Positions 1-6,769 of a DNA stretch of 11,093 nucleotides are shown here, in pieces (position 1 is the stretch's first letter; the number at the start of each line of letters is the position of its first letter). Position numbers and translations under genes: made by a program. Source of the stretch: CAZHTF01 sp964535305 (GTDB taxonomy: Bacteria > Planctomycetota > Phycisphaerae > UBA1845 > Fen-1342); contig CAZHTF010000092.1 of NCBI GenBank assembly GCA_964535305.1, positions 1 to 11,093 on the forward strand. The letters run 5' to 3'. Under the pieces are notes generated by a model that ran no database searches, was not told where the DNA came from, and was given only the letters and a program-made list of their open reading frames with translations.

Positions 1-14
1 GCGCCGTACTGCGC

Positions 15-1193
15 GTGCGTGAGTTGCAGTGCCTGCGGCTGGCGATCGCGATGCGGCTGAAGTTTGAGCACGCGCTGGCCAGCCGCGCCGTCGCAGACCC
101 GATTATCGTGCGGATCGTGGCCGACGCGCCCTTCACGCATCACGAGGGTCACGGCGAGACGCTGGCGCGCGGATACGTGACGGGCGAAGACGCGGACTCG
201 GTTGTGCAGGACATCGCGGAGCAGTTTGCGCCGCGGCTGGCGGAGCTGCGAGCAGCGTCATTTTCCGAAGCGCTGGAGTTCATCGACGCATTGCCGACGC
301 GGATCGGAACGCGTGTCGTCAACGCCGCTCGCTGCGCGGTCGAGCTGGCGCTGCTGGATCTGGCGGGCCGCGTATTCGAGCGCCGCGCCGCGGACCTGGC
401 CGCCTGGCTAGAGCTGCCAGGCTTCGGGCCGCCGGGCTGTCTGAACACGGCACGCTACTCGGGCATCATCGTCGGGCGCGGCTTCAAGCTCGCGGCGCTG
501 TTGCGCGGGCAGCGCTGGCTTGGGCTGCGCGATTTCAAAATCAAAGTGGCGACGGCCGGATGGGAGGATCGGCTGCAACGGGCGGCGCGTCTGCTGGCCC
601 GGCCGATCGCGCGCGGTCGCGCTACGCTGCGGGCCGACGCCAATGCCGGCTGGACGCTGGCGCAGGCGCGTGCAGCCCTGCCGCTATTGGCGCGCTGCAA
701 CGTGGCCGCGCTCGAGCAGCCGCTAGCGCCCGACCAGGACGCGCGGCTGAACGAGTTGCGCGACGCGCGGTCCTGCGATTTGATCGCCGACGAATCGCTG
801 ATCACGTTTGACGATGCGCGGCGGCTGATCGACGCTGGTGCGGTGCGCGTGTTCAACGTGCGCCTCGCGAAGAACGGCGGGCTAATGCCCGCGCTGCGGA
901 TCGCGCACGCCGCCCTGGCCGCCGAGCGCGACGTCCAACTCGGCTGCCTGGTGGGCGAAACCAGTCTGCTCAGCGCCGCGGGGCAGGCATTTCTGGAAAT
1001 GTGCCCGGCGGTGCGTTTCGTTGAAGGCGCGTTCGGCGGCTTTCTGCTGAAGGATGATCTGACGCGCCGTCCGATCCGCTTTGGGCTGGGCGGGCGCGTC
1101 CGGCGGCGCGCTGGATCCGGGCTGGGCGTCGAGGTCGACCCGGCGCGTCTGAAGCACCTTTCGAGTGAACCGGCGACGACCATTCGCTTCTAG
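15..1193 (+). CDS. Enolase-superfamily enzyme (muconate lactonizing / dipeptide epimerase-like)
   Basis: The protein has the N-terminal capping region and (beta/alpha) barrel layout of the muconate-lactonizing subgroup of the enolase superfamily. These enzymes abstract a proton alpha to a carboxylate using Mg2+. All catalytic positions are visible: the KxK motif K175/K177 (DFKIKV), metal ligands D208 in DAN, E234 in LEQP and D259 in ADES, and the second catalytic lysine K286 in LAKNGG. The C-terminal part reads GCLVGETSLLSAAG (310-323) and lacks the D-x-D motif that binds the dipeptide ammonium group in L-Ala-D/L-Glu epimerases, so I do not assign a substrate. The GTG at 15 gives a normal-length N-terminus (RLAIAMRLKFEHALASR aligns with the usual first strand). 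The frame stays open to the window edge, so the true start could lie slightly upstream. The ATG at 51 would remove part of the first strand. No neighbour suggests a pathway. Family assignment is firm; substrate is unknown. Confidence 0.85.
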   Translation: MRELQCLRLAIAMRLKFEHALASRAVADPIIVRIVADAPFTHHEGHGETLARGYVTGEDADSVVQDIAEQFAPRLAELRAASFSEALEFIDALPTRIGTRVVNAARCAVELALLDLAGRVFERRAADLAAWLELPGFGPPGCLNTARYSGIIVGRGFKLAALLRGQRWLGLRDFKIKVATAGWEDRLQRAARLLARPIARGRATLRADANAGWTLAQARAALPLLARCNVAALEQPLAPDQDARLNELRDARSCDLIADESLITFDDARRLIDAGAVRVFNVRLAKNGGLMPALRIAHAALAAERDVQLGCLVGETSLLSAAGQAFLEMCPAVRFVEGAFGGFLLKDDLTRRPIRFGLGGRVRRRAGSGLGVEVDPARLKHLSSEPATTIRF

Positions 1194-1319
1194 CGACGCC
1201 GCGCGTTTCGCGGGCGATCGCTGGCCGGCGCGCATTTGGTCAGGGCGACGCTGCGAAGATTCGCTCAAAGCGCAAGCCCGCGCGCGGGCGCCGCACCGCT
1301 CGAATTTGGACGCATTCGC

Positions 1320-1348
1320 TAGAACGGCCTGGCGCGGATCGCTAAAAT
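1320..1348 (+). promoter_or_regulatory. Possible sigma70 promoter ahead of the pilT-like gene
   Basis: TAGAAC (1320-1325) and TAAAAT (1343-1348) are separated by 17 bases. The -10 matches the consensus TATAAT at 5 of 6 positions, the -35 only at 3 of 6. It is the most AT-rich stretch in the 268-base gap before the PilT-type gene and would give a leader of about 105 bases. Weak evidence; nothing else stands out in this gap. Confidence 0.3.
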
Positions 1349-1461
1349 TGGGAGGACGGGTCGTGTGGACTTGGAATCAATCCGCGCGTCGCGCTAATGG
1401 GTGCCGCGGCGCCGAACGCCGTAACCTTCCTCTGAGCTAGCGAGCTTCAAGGGTCGCAGAG

Positions 1462-2625
1462 ATGGCTGACGAACTCGAGTTGAATGTATCGTCGGAGGAC
1501 ATCAAGTCCGAAGACGGCAAGAAACAACCCCTGCTTTACAAGTATTTCAAAGCCGTCATCAAGATGAAGGTCTCCGACCTGCATCTGAAGGCCGGCGCGC
1601 CCGCGCGTGTGCGGATGCGCGGCGATCTGCGGCCGCTGACCGGTGGTCCGCTCTCCGCCGAGACCATCCGCGACGGGATTTTCGAGCTGTTGCGCGAAGA
1701 TCAGCGCGAGATCTACAACAAGCGCGGCGCGATCGATTTCGCCTACGACGTCGGCCCGCAGGGCGATGCCGACCGCTTCCGCATCAACGCCTTTCAGCAG
1801 CGCGGCAAGATGTCTGTCGCGGCCCGGCGCGTCTCGCGCGAGATTCGCCGTTTCGACCAGCTCTATCTGCCCAAGACGATGGAAGAGATCGCCATGTTCC
1901 GCCAAGGCATGGTGCTGTTGGCGGGCATCACCGGCTCGGGCAAGAGCACGACCATCGCGGCGATGATCGACTATGTGAACGAGCGCGAGCCGGTGCACAT
2001 CGTCACGGTCGAAGACCCGATCGAATATCTCTTCACGGACAAGAAGGCCTGCATCAATCAGCGCGAAGTGGGCATCGACGTCGAAGACTTTCACATGGCG
2101 CTGAAATATCTGATGCGCGAGGATCCAGATATTGTGCTGGTCGGCGAAATGCGCGACGTCGAGACGTTTAGCGCCGCAGTGCACGCCGCCGAGACTGGCC
2201 ACCTCGTGTTCGGCACGATTCACGCCTCCAGCGCGCCGCAGACCATCTCGCGCATCCTCGATCTATTCCCCGAAGGCGGGCGGCGCCAGGTGCGCCAGGC
2301 GCTGGAGTTCAACCTGCGGGCCATCGTCTGTCAGAAGCTGATCCCCAGCATCCGCGAGGGGGTGCCGCTGGTGCCGACGGTCGAAATCATGATCAGCAAC
2401 CCCGCCGTGCGCAAGCTCATTCGCGAGGAGCGCGACAACGAGATCATCAACGTCATTCGCGCTTGCTACGACGACGGCATGGTCGATTTCACCGAGCACT
2501 TGCGGCGGCTGGTCGAAACTGGCTTTATCGACCACGAGACGGCCTACGAGGCCGCGCCGAATCCAAACGAGCTGCGTATGGCGCTCAAGGGCATCCGCGC
2601 CGCGTCCGCCAGCATTCTGGGCTAG
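1462..2625 (+). CDS. pilT: Type IV pilus retraction ATPase, PilT/PilU family
   Basis: This is a hexameric secretion-type ATPase that in type IV pilus systems depolymerises the pilus at the cytoplasmic side of the inner membrane and so drives twitching. The 387 residues contain an N-terminal PAS-like domain with the typical MKVSDLHLKAG stretch (35-45), the Walker A GITGSGKST (155-163), the Asp box EDPIEY (184-189), the Walker B DPDIVLVGEMRD (221-232) and the His box AAETGHLVFGTIH (242-254). These are intact, so an active ATPase is expected. The ATG at 1462 is preceded by AAGGG (1449-1453) at 8-base spacing. PilT and PilU cannot be told apart with confidence from the sequence alone. The C-terminus (ANPNELRMALKGI region) is about 20-40 residues longer than in minimal PilT proteins. 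No pilin, pilC or pilB gene lies nearby, so the partner machinery must be encoded elsewhere. Confidence 0.9.
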   Translation: MADELELNVSSEDIKSEDGKKQPLLYKYFKAVIKMKVSDLHLKAGAPARVRMRGDLRPLTGGPLSAETIRDGIFELLREDQREIYNKRGAIDFAYDVGPQGDADRFRINAFQQRGKMSVAARRVSREIRRFDQLYLPKTMEEIAMFRQGMVLLAGITGSGKSTTIAAMIDYVNEREPVHIVTVEDPIEYLFTDKKACINQREVGIDVEDFHMALKYLMREDPDIVLVGEMRDVETFSAAVHAAETGHLVFGTIHASSAPQTISRILDLFPEGGRRQVRQALEFNLRAIVCQKLIPSIREGVPLVPTVEIMISNPAVRKLIREERDNEIINVIRACYDDGMVDFTEHLRRLVETGFIDHETAYEAAPNPNELRMALKGIRAASASILG

Positions 2626-2744
2626 CCGCGGCGCTGGGCACAAATCGTTGGCAGGCCGCGTTCTGCGCGCCGCGCTCGCCGCAAGGCCGCCGCATGACCG
2701 GCACTGCATTCTGCATTTCAGCGCTGCACGCAAGGAGGATCGGC

Positions 2745-3758
2745 ATGCTCCGCACCGGCACACTCCGCGAAATGCTGCTGTATTGCGACTGGATCAATGA
2801 CCAGCTCTTCGCCGCCGCCGCCACGCTCGACGACGCGCGCCTGGACCAGCCGGCAGAAATCGGCATGGGCTCACTGCGAAAGACGCTGATCCACACGTAC
2901 AACGGCGAATTCGTCTGGACCCAGCGGGCGCACGGCCGCAGCGAGACGCCCTGGCCATCGGAAGACGAGCGCGTCGGCCCGGCGGCGCTGCACGAACGCC
3001 TGCGCGGCATCCGCGGCGAGCGCGATGCGCTGCTGGAGCGCACGTCCGACACCGCGCTCTCCGCTGAGCAGGTCTATCGCGATTCGCGCGGCATGCGCTT
3101 CCGCACCACGCTGGGCGACATGTGGATGCAGTACTGCGTGCACTCCATGCACCATCGGGCGCAGATCCTGAATCTTTTGCGGCATAGCGGCGTCGAGCTG
3201 CCCAAACCGGGCGCGGACTACATCTTCATGCGGCTGTTGCTGGGGGCCGACCCGCCGCCACCTGTCGATTTGGCCAGCCTGCGCTACTTCTACGAGTACA
3301 GCGACGCGGCCCAGGCGCAGGTGCACGCCGCCGCCCGCAAGCTCAGCGATGCGCAGCTCGATCAAGCGTTCGACCTGGGGCTGCGGACGCTGCGCGCGAC
3401 GCTGCTCCACATCCGCTTCGCGGAGCAATGGTGGCTGGACAACTGGGTGCACGGGCCAGGCCAGCCGTTTCCGGAGTTGCCGCCGTCCACTCCGCTCGCG
3501 GAGATCGAGGCGCTCTTCGCCCAAACGGCGGCGCAGCGCCAGCGCTTTCTAGCTTCGCGCAGCGACGCGGACCTGCAAACCGTCTACGAGCTGCGGCCGC
3601 GGCCCGGCGTCGTCCGGCGCTATCCGCTGGGCGTGAGCATGCTGCAACTCTGCCACCACGGCGTGCACCACCGCGCGCAGATTTCAAACATGTTGCGCCG
3701 AGTCGGCGGCGAGCCGCTTGATCTAGACTACATGATTAGCAAGCGGTGTCCTGCATAG
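2745..3758 (+). CDS. Tandem DinB-like (YfiT/DinB superfamily) protein
   Basis: The 337-residue protein consists of two homologous halves, each a DinB-type four-helix bundle of about 165 residues. The halves align visibly: LREMLLYCDWINDQLFAAAATL (8-29) corresponds to the helix starting at LRYFYEYSDAAQ (179-190). SLRKTLIH (43-50) corresponds to TLRATLLH (215-222), and the MHHRAQILNLLR block (135-146) to VHHRAQISNMLR (307-318). Each half keeps the three-His metal site expected for the superfamily: H50, H133 and H137 in the first half, and H222, H305 and H309 in the second. Family members are DNA-damage-inducible proteins or metal-dependent thiol transferases; which applies here cannot be told. 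The ATG at 2745 was chosen because of the strong ribosome binding site GGAGG at 2734-2738. An in-frame ATG at 2694 would add 17 residues but has no comparable site, and the frame extends into the end of pilT without family similarity. Confidence 0.82.
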   Translation: MLRTGTLREMLLYCDWINDQLFAAAATLDDARLDQPAEIGMGSLRKTLIHTYNGEFVWTQRAHGRSETPWPSEDERVGPAALHERLRGIRGERDALLERTSDTALSAEQVYRDSRGMRFRTTLGDMWMQYCVHSMHHRAQILNLLRHSGVELPKPGADYIFMRLLLGADPPPPVDLASLRYFYEYSDAAQAQVHAAARKLSDAQLDQAFDLGLRTLRATLLHIRFAEQWWLDNWVHGPGQPFPELPPSTPLAEIEALFAQTAAQRQRFLASRSDADLQTVYELRPRPGVVRRYPLGVSMLQLCHHGVHHRAQISNMLRRVGGEPLDLDYMISKRCPA

Positions 3759-4161
3759 CAGCGAGTCGCGAGCGGCGAATTTTGCCGGCTCACAACGGTG
3801 CGTCACGCCGCGGTTCATCCGAAGTCCGCAGATGCTGGTGCTGAACGCGACGATCACGCTGTCGCTGGGGCGCTGCTCGCACGTTGCGCGCGTGGCTCAA
3901 TTCACGCCGCTCGCTGCGCTGCCGGACCTGTCGGGAGCGTCTCGCCAACCGGCCCAAGCGACTGGGACGGATCAAGCCCGCGCCGCTGACGCCACTGGCG
4001 GCGCATGCGCCGGTTCTGTCTTGACGCCGTGCCTCGCACAAAGCGGCACGCGCGGGCTGATTCTGCTGGACGCGGCCGGACGCTCCCGCAAGAATGCCAG
4101 CGCGGCGCAAGAGGGGGATGCCGCGCGGTTTTCCGCTGAAACGGCGTAAGAACCGCAAGCA
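3759..4161. other. Gene-free stretch between the DinB gene and tRNA-Ser
   Basis: Open frames exist on both strands, but none has family-like composition, a ribosome binding site or a recognisable motif. Their low-complexity Ala/Arg/Ser-rich translations are what GC-rich non-coding DNA gives. Just after the DinB stop, GAGCGGC (3770-3776) can pair with the GCC/GCTC bases at 3784-3791 around an AT-rich loop, with one bulged G. This could be a weak transcription end, but there is no T tract. I see no promoter I would defend for the tRNA. Confidence 0.55.
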
Positions 4162-4246
4162 GGAGAGGTGCCAGAGCGGCTGATCGGGCCGGTCTTGAAA
4201 ACCGGTGAACCGCAAGGTTCCGTGGGTTCGAATCCCACCCTCTCCG
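4162..4246 (+). tRNA. tRNA-Ser (anticodon UGA)
   Basis: A complete class II tRNA folds here. The acceptor stem is GGAGAGG (4162-4168) paired with CCTCTCC (4239-4245), with discriminator G4246. The anticodon stem CCGGT/ACCGG (4189-4193 and 4201-4205) encloses the loop CTTGAAA with anticodon TGA at 4196-4198. The long variable arm is GAACC-GCAA-GGTTC (4207-4220), the hallmark of serine and leucine tRNAs. The T arm is GTGGG TTCGAAT CCCAC (4222-4238). It reads UCA (and by wobble other UCN) serine codons. The 3' CCA is not encoded: ATT follows the discriminator, so it must be added by CCA-adding enzyme. The tRNA lies upstream of mnmA, but tRNA-Ser is not an MnmA substrate, so I read the adjacency as coincidental. 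Confidence 0.97.
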
Positions 4247-4356
4247 ATTCTGGCCGTTTCTACACGCGGCTGCTAGCGATCGTACGGCACGCGCATCCGC
4301 CGACCGCGCGCGGCACGACCCGCTCGACACGTGCACGAACACGCCGCGATCCGCAA

Positions 4357-4362
4357 TACAAT
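4357..4362 (+). promoter_or_regulatory. -10 element TACAAT placed for leaderless mnmA transcription
   Basis: TACAAT matches the -10 consensus at 5 of 6 positions and ends 6 bases before the mnmA ATG at 4369. Transcription would therefore start at or next to the A of the start codon. No Shine-Dalgarno sequence precedes the ATG, which fits a leaderless mRNA. No convincing -35 is found at 16-19 bases upstream. Confidence 0.42.
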
Positions 4363-4368
4363 CGCAAC

Positions 4369-5550
4369 ATGGCCCGCGTACTGGTCGCAATGTCCGGCGG
4401 CGTGGATTCGTCCGTCGCGGCCGCGCTGCTCAAGCAGAGCGGCTTCGACTGCGTGGGCGTGTTCATGCGCGTCGGCCAGCACGTTGCGACAACCGCAGCC
4501 GCGGCGGCTTCGCAGAGCGCGCCGATATGCGCGCTGCCCGACAAGGCAGCGCCCGATGCGCGCCGTGCGGCAGAGACGCCGCGGCGGTTGCGGCACGGCT
4601 GCTGCTCGGCGGATGATGCGGACGACGCGCGGGCCATCGCCGCGCGCCTGGGCATTCCGTTCTACGCGCTGAATTTCGAGCAGGAGTTTGAGCGGATCAT
4701 CGACTATTTCGTCGACGAATACGCCCGCGGGCGCACGCCCAACCCCTGCGTGCAGTGCAACAACCAGCTCAAGTTCGGGCGGCTGCTGCGTTATGCCGAG
4801 GCACTCGGGGCCGATCTGGTCGCGACCGGGCACTACGCGCGCATTGTCGAGCACGTCGGCCAGCCGCGGCTGGCGCGAGCGCTGAACGTCGCGAAGGATC
4901 AGTCTTACGTCCTTTTCGGCGTCCCGCGCAGCGCGCTGCGGCGCTGCATCTTTCCGCTGGGTGAGATGAACGACAAGGCACAGGTGCGGCAGATCGCAGC
5001 AGAATTGGGGCTGCGCGTGCACGACAAGCCCGACAGCCAGGAAATCTGCTTCGTTCCGAACAATGACTACCGCGCCCTGCTGGTGCAGCGCCGCCCGGAC
5101 GTGCTGCGCCCCGGCGCGCTGCAGACCCAGGAGGGACAGCGCGTCGGCACACACGTGGGCGTCGCGGCGTACACCATCGGACAGCGGCACGGCCTGGGCA
5201 TCGCGCTGGGAAAGCCGGCGTACGTCACGCATCTCGATGTGCTCAGCAATGTCGTCACCGTCGGACCGCGTGACGCGCTGCTGGGCCGCGGTCTGATCGC
5301 TGCCGAGATGAACTGGCACATCGATCCGCCGACGGCGGGTGGCCCGCCGCTGCGTCTCGCGGTCAAGATCCGGCATATGCACGAGCCGGTGCCGGGGACG
5401 GCGACGGTGTGCGACTCCGGGCGAGTCGAGATCCGCTTTGACCAGCCACAGCCGGCGGTCACGCCCGGCCAGGCCGCCGTGCTCTACGACGGGCCGCTGC
5501 TGCTGGGTGGCGGCTGGATCGAGCGGGCGCTGCCCCCAGACGCGCTGTGA
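4369..5550 (+). CDS. mnmA: tRNA-specific 2-thiouridylase MnmA
   Basis: MnmA uses ATP and relayed sulfur to make s2U at the wobble position 34 of tRNAs for Lys, Glu and Gln in the cytoplasm. The 393-residue protein has the PP-loop SGGVDSS (9-15), the catalytic-site block TPNPCVQCN (123-131) in which C130 aligns with E. coli C102, and SQEICFVP (223-230) in which C227 aligns with E. coli C199. TGHYARI (153-159) and the C-terminal barrel domain (YTIGQRHGLGI) follow. E. coli has Asp at the position of C127. The CxxC formed with C130, together with C227, resembles the cysteine set proposed for [4Fe-4S]-dependent MnmA enzymes. Between strand 2 (FMRVG) and HGCCSADDADDAR there is a roughly 40-residue Ala-rich loop (about 37-77) longer than in E. 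coli. The ATG at 4369 begins directly before the PP-loop strand; the frame runs back through the tRNA gene, so upstream starts are excluded. Its stop overlaps the next gene. Confidence 0.96.
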   Translation: MARVLVAMSGGVDSSVAAALLKQSGFDCVGVFMRVGQHVATTAAAAASQSAPICALPDKAAPDARRAAETPRRLRHGCCSADDADDARAIAARLGIPFYALNFEQEFERIIDYFVDEYARGRTPNPCVQCNNQLKFGRLLRYAEALGADLVATGHYARIVEHVGQPRLARALNVAKDQSYVLFGVPRSALRRCIFPLGEMNDKAQVRQIAAELGLRVHDKPDSQEICFVPNNDYRALLVQRRPDVLRPGALQTQEGQRVGTHVGVAAYTIGQRHGLGIALGKPAYVTHLDVLSNVVTVGPRDALLGRGLIAAEMNWHIDPPTAGGPPLRLAVKIRHMHEPVPGTATVCDSGRVEIRFDQPQPAVTPGQAAVLYDGPLLLGGGWIERALPPDAL

Positions 5551-6506
5551 ACCGGTCTGATTGGCTGCTGCTGCACGCCGGGGCGCTCGGCGACCTGGCG
5601 CTCACGCTCGGAATGTTGCTGCGGCATGCGGATTTCGCGTCTCGCGGCGGCACAATCGTTTCGCGCGTCGATCCTGGCGACCTGGCCGATTGCCGCCCGC
5701 CGCTGCGCCGGCTCAGTTCGGACGGTCGCGGGCTGCACTGGCTATTCGGTGACGGCGGCGCGCCGCCGCCTGCCGCGCTGTCCGAGCTCGTACGCGGCCG
5801 GCGCGTCGTGAATGCGCTGCAAGCGCCGCAGTCGCAGACGCACGCGCGGCTGCTGCAACTTTGCCCCGCCGAGCTCTTCAGCTTCGACCCGAAGCCGCTC
5901 GCCGGTGACCAGCGTCACATCGTCGCGCAGTGGTGTGCCGCGCTAGCGGGGCAGGGGCTTGCGATCTCGCCGGACGCTGCCGAGCCGTTGCTTGAGATGA
6001 ATGGGAGATCGCCGCTGCCGGAGACTGCCGCGAGGCCGCAATCGAAACCGCTGCACCGTCCCGCCCGCGGCGGCGTACTGCTTCATCCGGGCAGTGGTGG
6101 GCGGAGCAAGTGCTGGCCGATTGACAGCTACGCGGCGCTCGCGCGCGCTTTCGCCGCGCGGCAGCAGTCGCCTGCATTTCTGATTGGTCCCGCGGAGCTT
6201 GAGCGCTTCAGCGCCGCGGAGCGGGCGCAGCTTGCAGCCGCCGCCCCGCTGCATTGCGAGCTTGAGTCTGGTGGGCTGCTGCGGCGCGTGACCGCGGCGC
6301 GGTTGTACATCGGCAATGACAGCGGTCCGACGCACTGGGCAGCGCTGTTGGGCACGCCCACGCTCGCCATTTTCGGCGCATCGTCGCCGCAGGTCTGGCG
6401 GCCGTGCGGGCGGTGCGTGACGGTCATCGAGGGCGACGCGCGCGTCAGCCCGAGCTGGGGCATCGACGTCGACGCCGTGCTGCGCGCGGCGGAAAGCTTC
6501 GTGTGA
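5547..6506 (+). CDS. Glycosyltransferase family 9 protein (heptosyltransferase-like)
   Basis: Family 9 enzymes transfer heptose or related sugars from ADP-activated donors onto lipopolysaccharide core or other cell-surface glycans at the cytoplasmic face of the inner membrane. The 319 residues show the two-Rossmann GT-B layout. The N-terminal strand and loop LLLHAGALGDLALTL (7-21) has the usual GALGD. A disordered Pro/Arg-rich linker around 150-175 follows, then the HPGSGGRSKCWP motif (180-191) that opens the second domain. YIGNDSGPTHWAALLGTPTLAIFG (254-277) is the donor-site signature. The GTG at 5547 overlaps the mnmA stop (GTGA), which implies translational coupling; no Shine-Dalgarno site is seen. 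A later start would delete the first strand. No other surface-glycan gene is nearby and the acceptor cannot be predicted. The function has no obvious link with tRNA thiolation. Confidence 0.85.
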   Translation: MNRSDWLLLHAGALGDLALTLGMLLRHADFASRGGTIVSRVDPGDLADCRPPLRRLSSDGRGLHWLFGDGGAPPPAALSELVRGRRVVNALQAPQSQTHARLLQLCPAELFSFDPKPLAGDQRHIVAQWCAALAGQGLAISPDAAEPLLEMNGRSPLPETAARPQSKPLHRPARGGVLLHPGSGGRSKCWPIDSYAALARAFAARQQSPAFLIGPAELERFSAAERAQLAAAAPLHCELESGGLLRRVTAARLYIGNDSGPTHWAALLGTPTLAIFGASSPQVWRPCGRCVTVIEGDARVSPSWGIDVDAVLRAAESFV

Positions 6507-6541
6507 ACGTGCATCGATGCGCCGGATCGGGCATTCAGAGC

Positions 6542-6559
6542 CGCGAGCGTGAGCGAGCG
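6542..6559 (+). repeat. 18-base intergenic element, copy 1
   Basis: CGCGAGCGTGAGCGAGCG is built from two GCGAGCG heptamers separated by TGA and is flanked by CCGC/GCGG ends that can pair. It lies in the gap between the glycosyltransferase gene and ahcY. The reverse complement of the element at 8654-8671 differs from it at a single base, so it looks like a dispersed REP-type element. Confidence 0.5.
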
Positions 6560-6624
6560 GTCGCGCCGGAAGCGCCAAGCGCCGGAGCGCGAAGCAGAAG
6601 CGGATCGAACCGACGCCGCCGCGC

Positions 6625-6653
6625 TTTCGCAAACTGTCATTTCAGGCTATCCT
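6625..6653 (+). promoter_or_regulatory. Possible sigma70 promoter for ahcY
   Basis: TTTCGC (6625-6630) and TATCCT (6648-6653) are 17 bases apart, matching consensus at 3 of 6 and 4 of 6 positions. It would start a leader of about 110 bases that can form a GC-rich hairpin: CGCGGC (6679-6684) with GCCGCG (6691-6696). Weak evidence. Confidence 0.28.
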
Positions 6654-6769
6654 CCAGGGCTCGGAACGCAGCGAGAGCCGCGGCGGGCAGGCCGCGTTCG
6701 CAAGAGATACAAGGCGCAAACTGCCGAGCGCGGCGGGTCGCCCACAGGAATATTGCAGGAGAGCATCGC

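Noticed and set aside
455..1183. Minus-strand open frame opposite the enolase-superfamily gene
   Set aside because: Ser/Arg/Ala-rich antisense translation with no motif, while the + strand frame has a full set of catalytic residues.
1365..1397. Ten-codon GTG frame after a GGGAGG sequence upstream of pilT
   Set aside because: If the TAAAAT at 1343-1348 is a true -10, the GGGAGG would fall at or before the transcript start, so it could not act as a ribosome site; too short to support.
3770..3791. Hairpin after the DinB gene as a terminator
   Set aside because: The stem needs a bulge and no T tract follows; mentioned in the gap description but not called.
3905..3919. Apparent further copy of the GCGAGCGG repeat (CGCCGCTCGCTGCGC)
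   Set aside because: The same 15 bases occur inside the enolase-superfamily gene at 323-337, so the short form is explained by base composition.
3832..4149. Plus-strand open frame of 105 codons in the gap before the tRNA
   Set aside because: No ribosome binding site, low-complexity Ala-rich composition and no recognisable motif; typical of random frames in GC-rich DNA.
3972..4238. Minus-strand open frame starting MGFEPTEPCGSPVFKTG
   Set aside because: Its N-terminus is the antisense of the tRNA-Ser gene, a well-known source of false protein calls; the rest has no family features.
4273..5382. Long minus-strand open frame of 369 codons opposite mnmA
   Set aside because: It is the complement of the mnmA coding frame, kept open by high GC at third positions; the + strand product is unmistakable.
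6404..6769. N-terminal extension of the ahcY frame back into the glycosyltransferase gene
   Set aside because: The extension is Arg-rich, has no similarity to SAH hydrolases and overlaps another gene; the ATG at 6770 has a good ribosome site.
6507..6769. SAH riboswitch upstream of ahcY
   Set aside because: I looked for the conserved core of the SAH riboswitch and did not find it in the right order; only an unspecific structured leader can be claimed.
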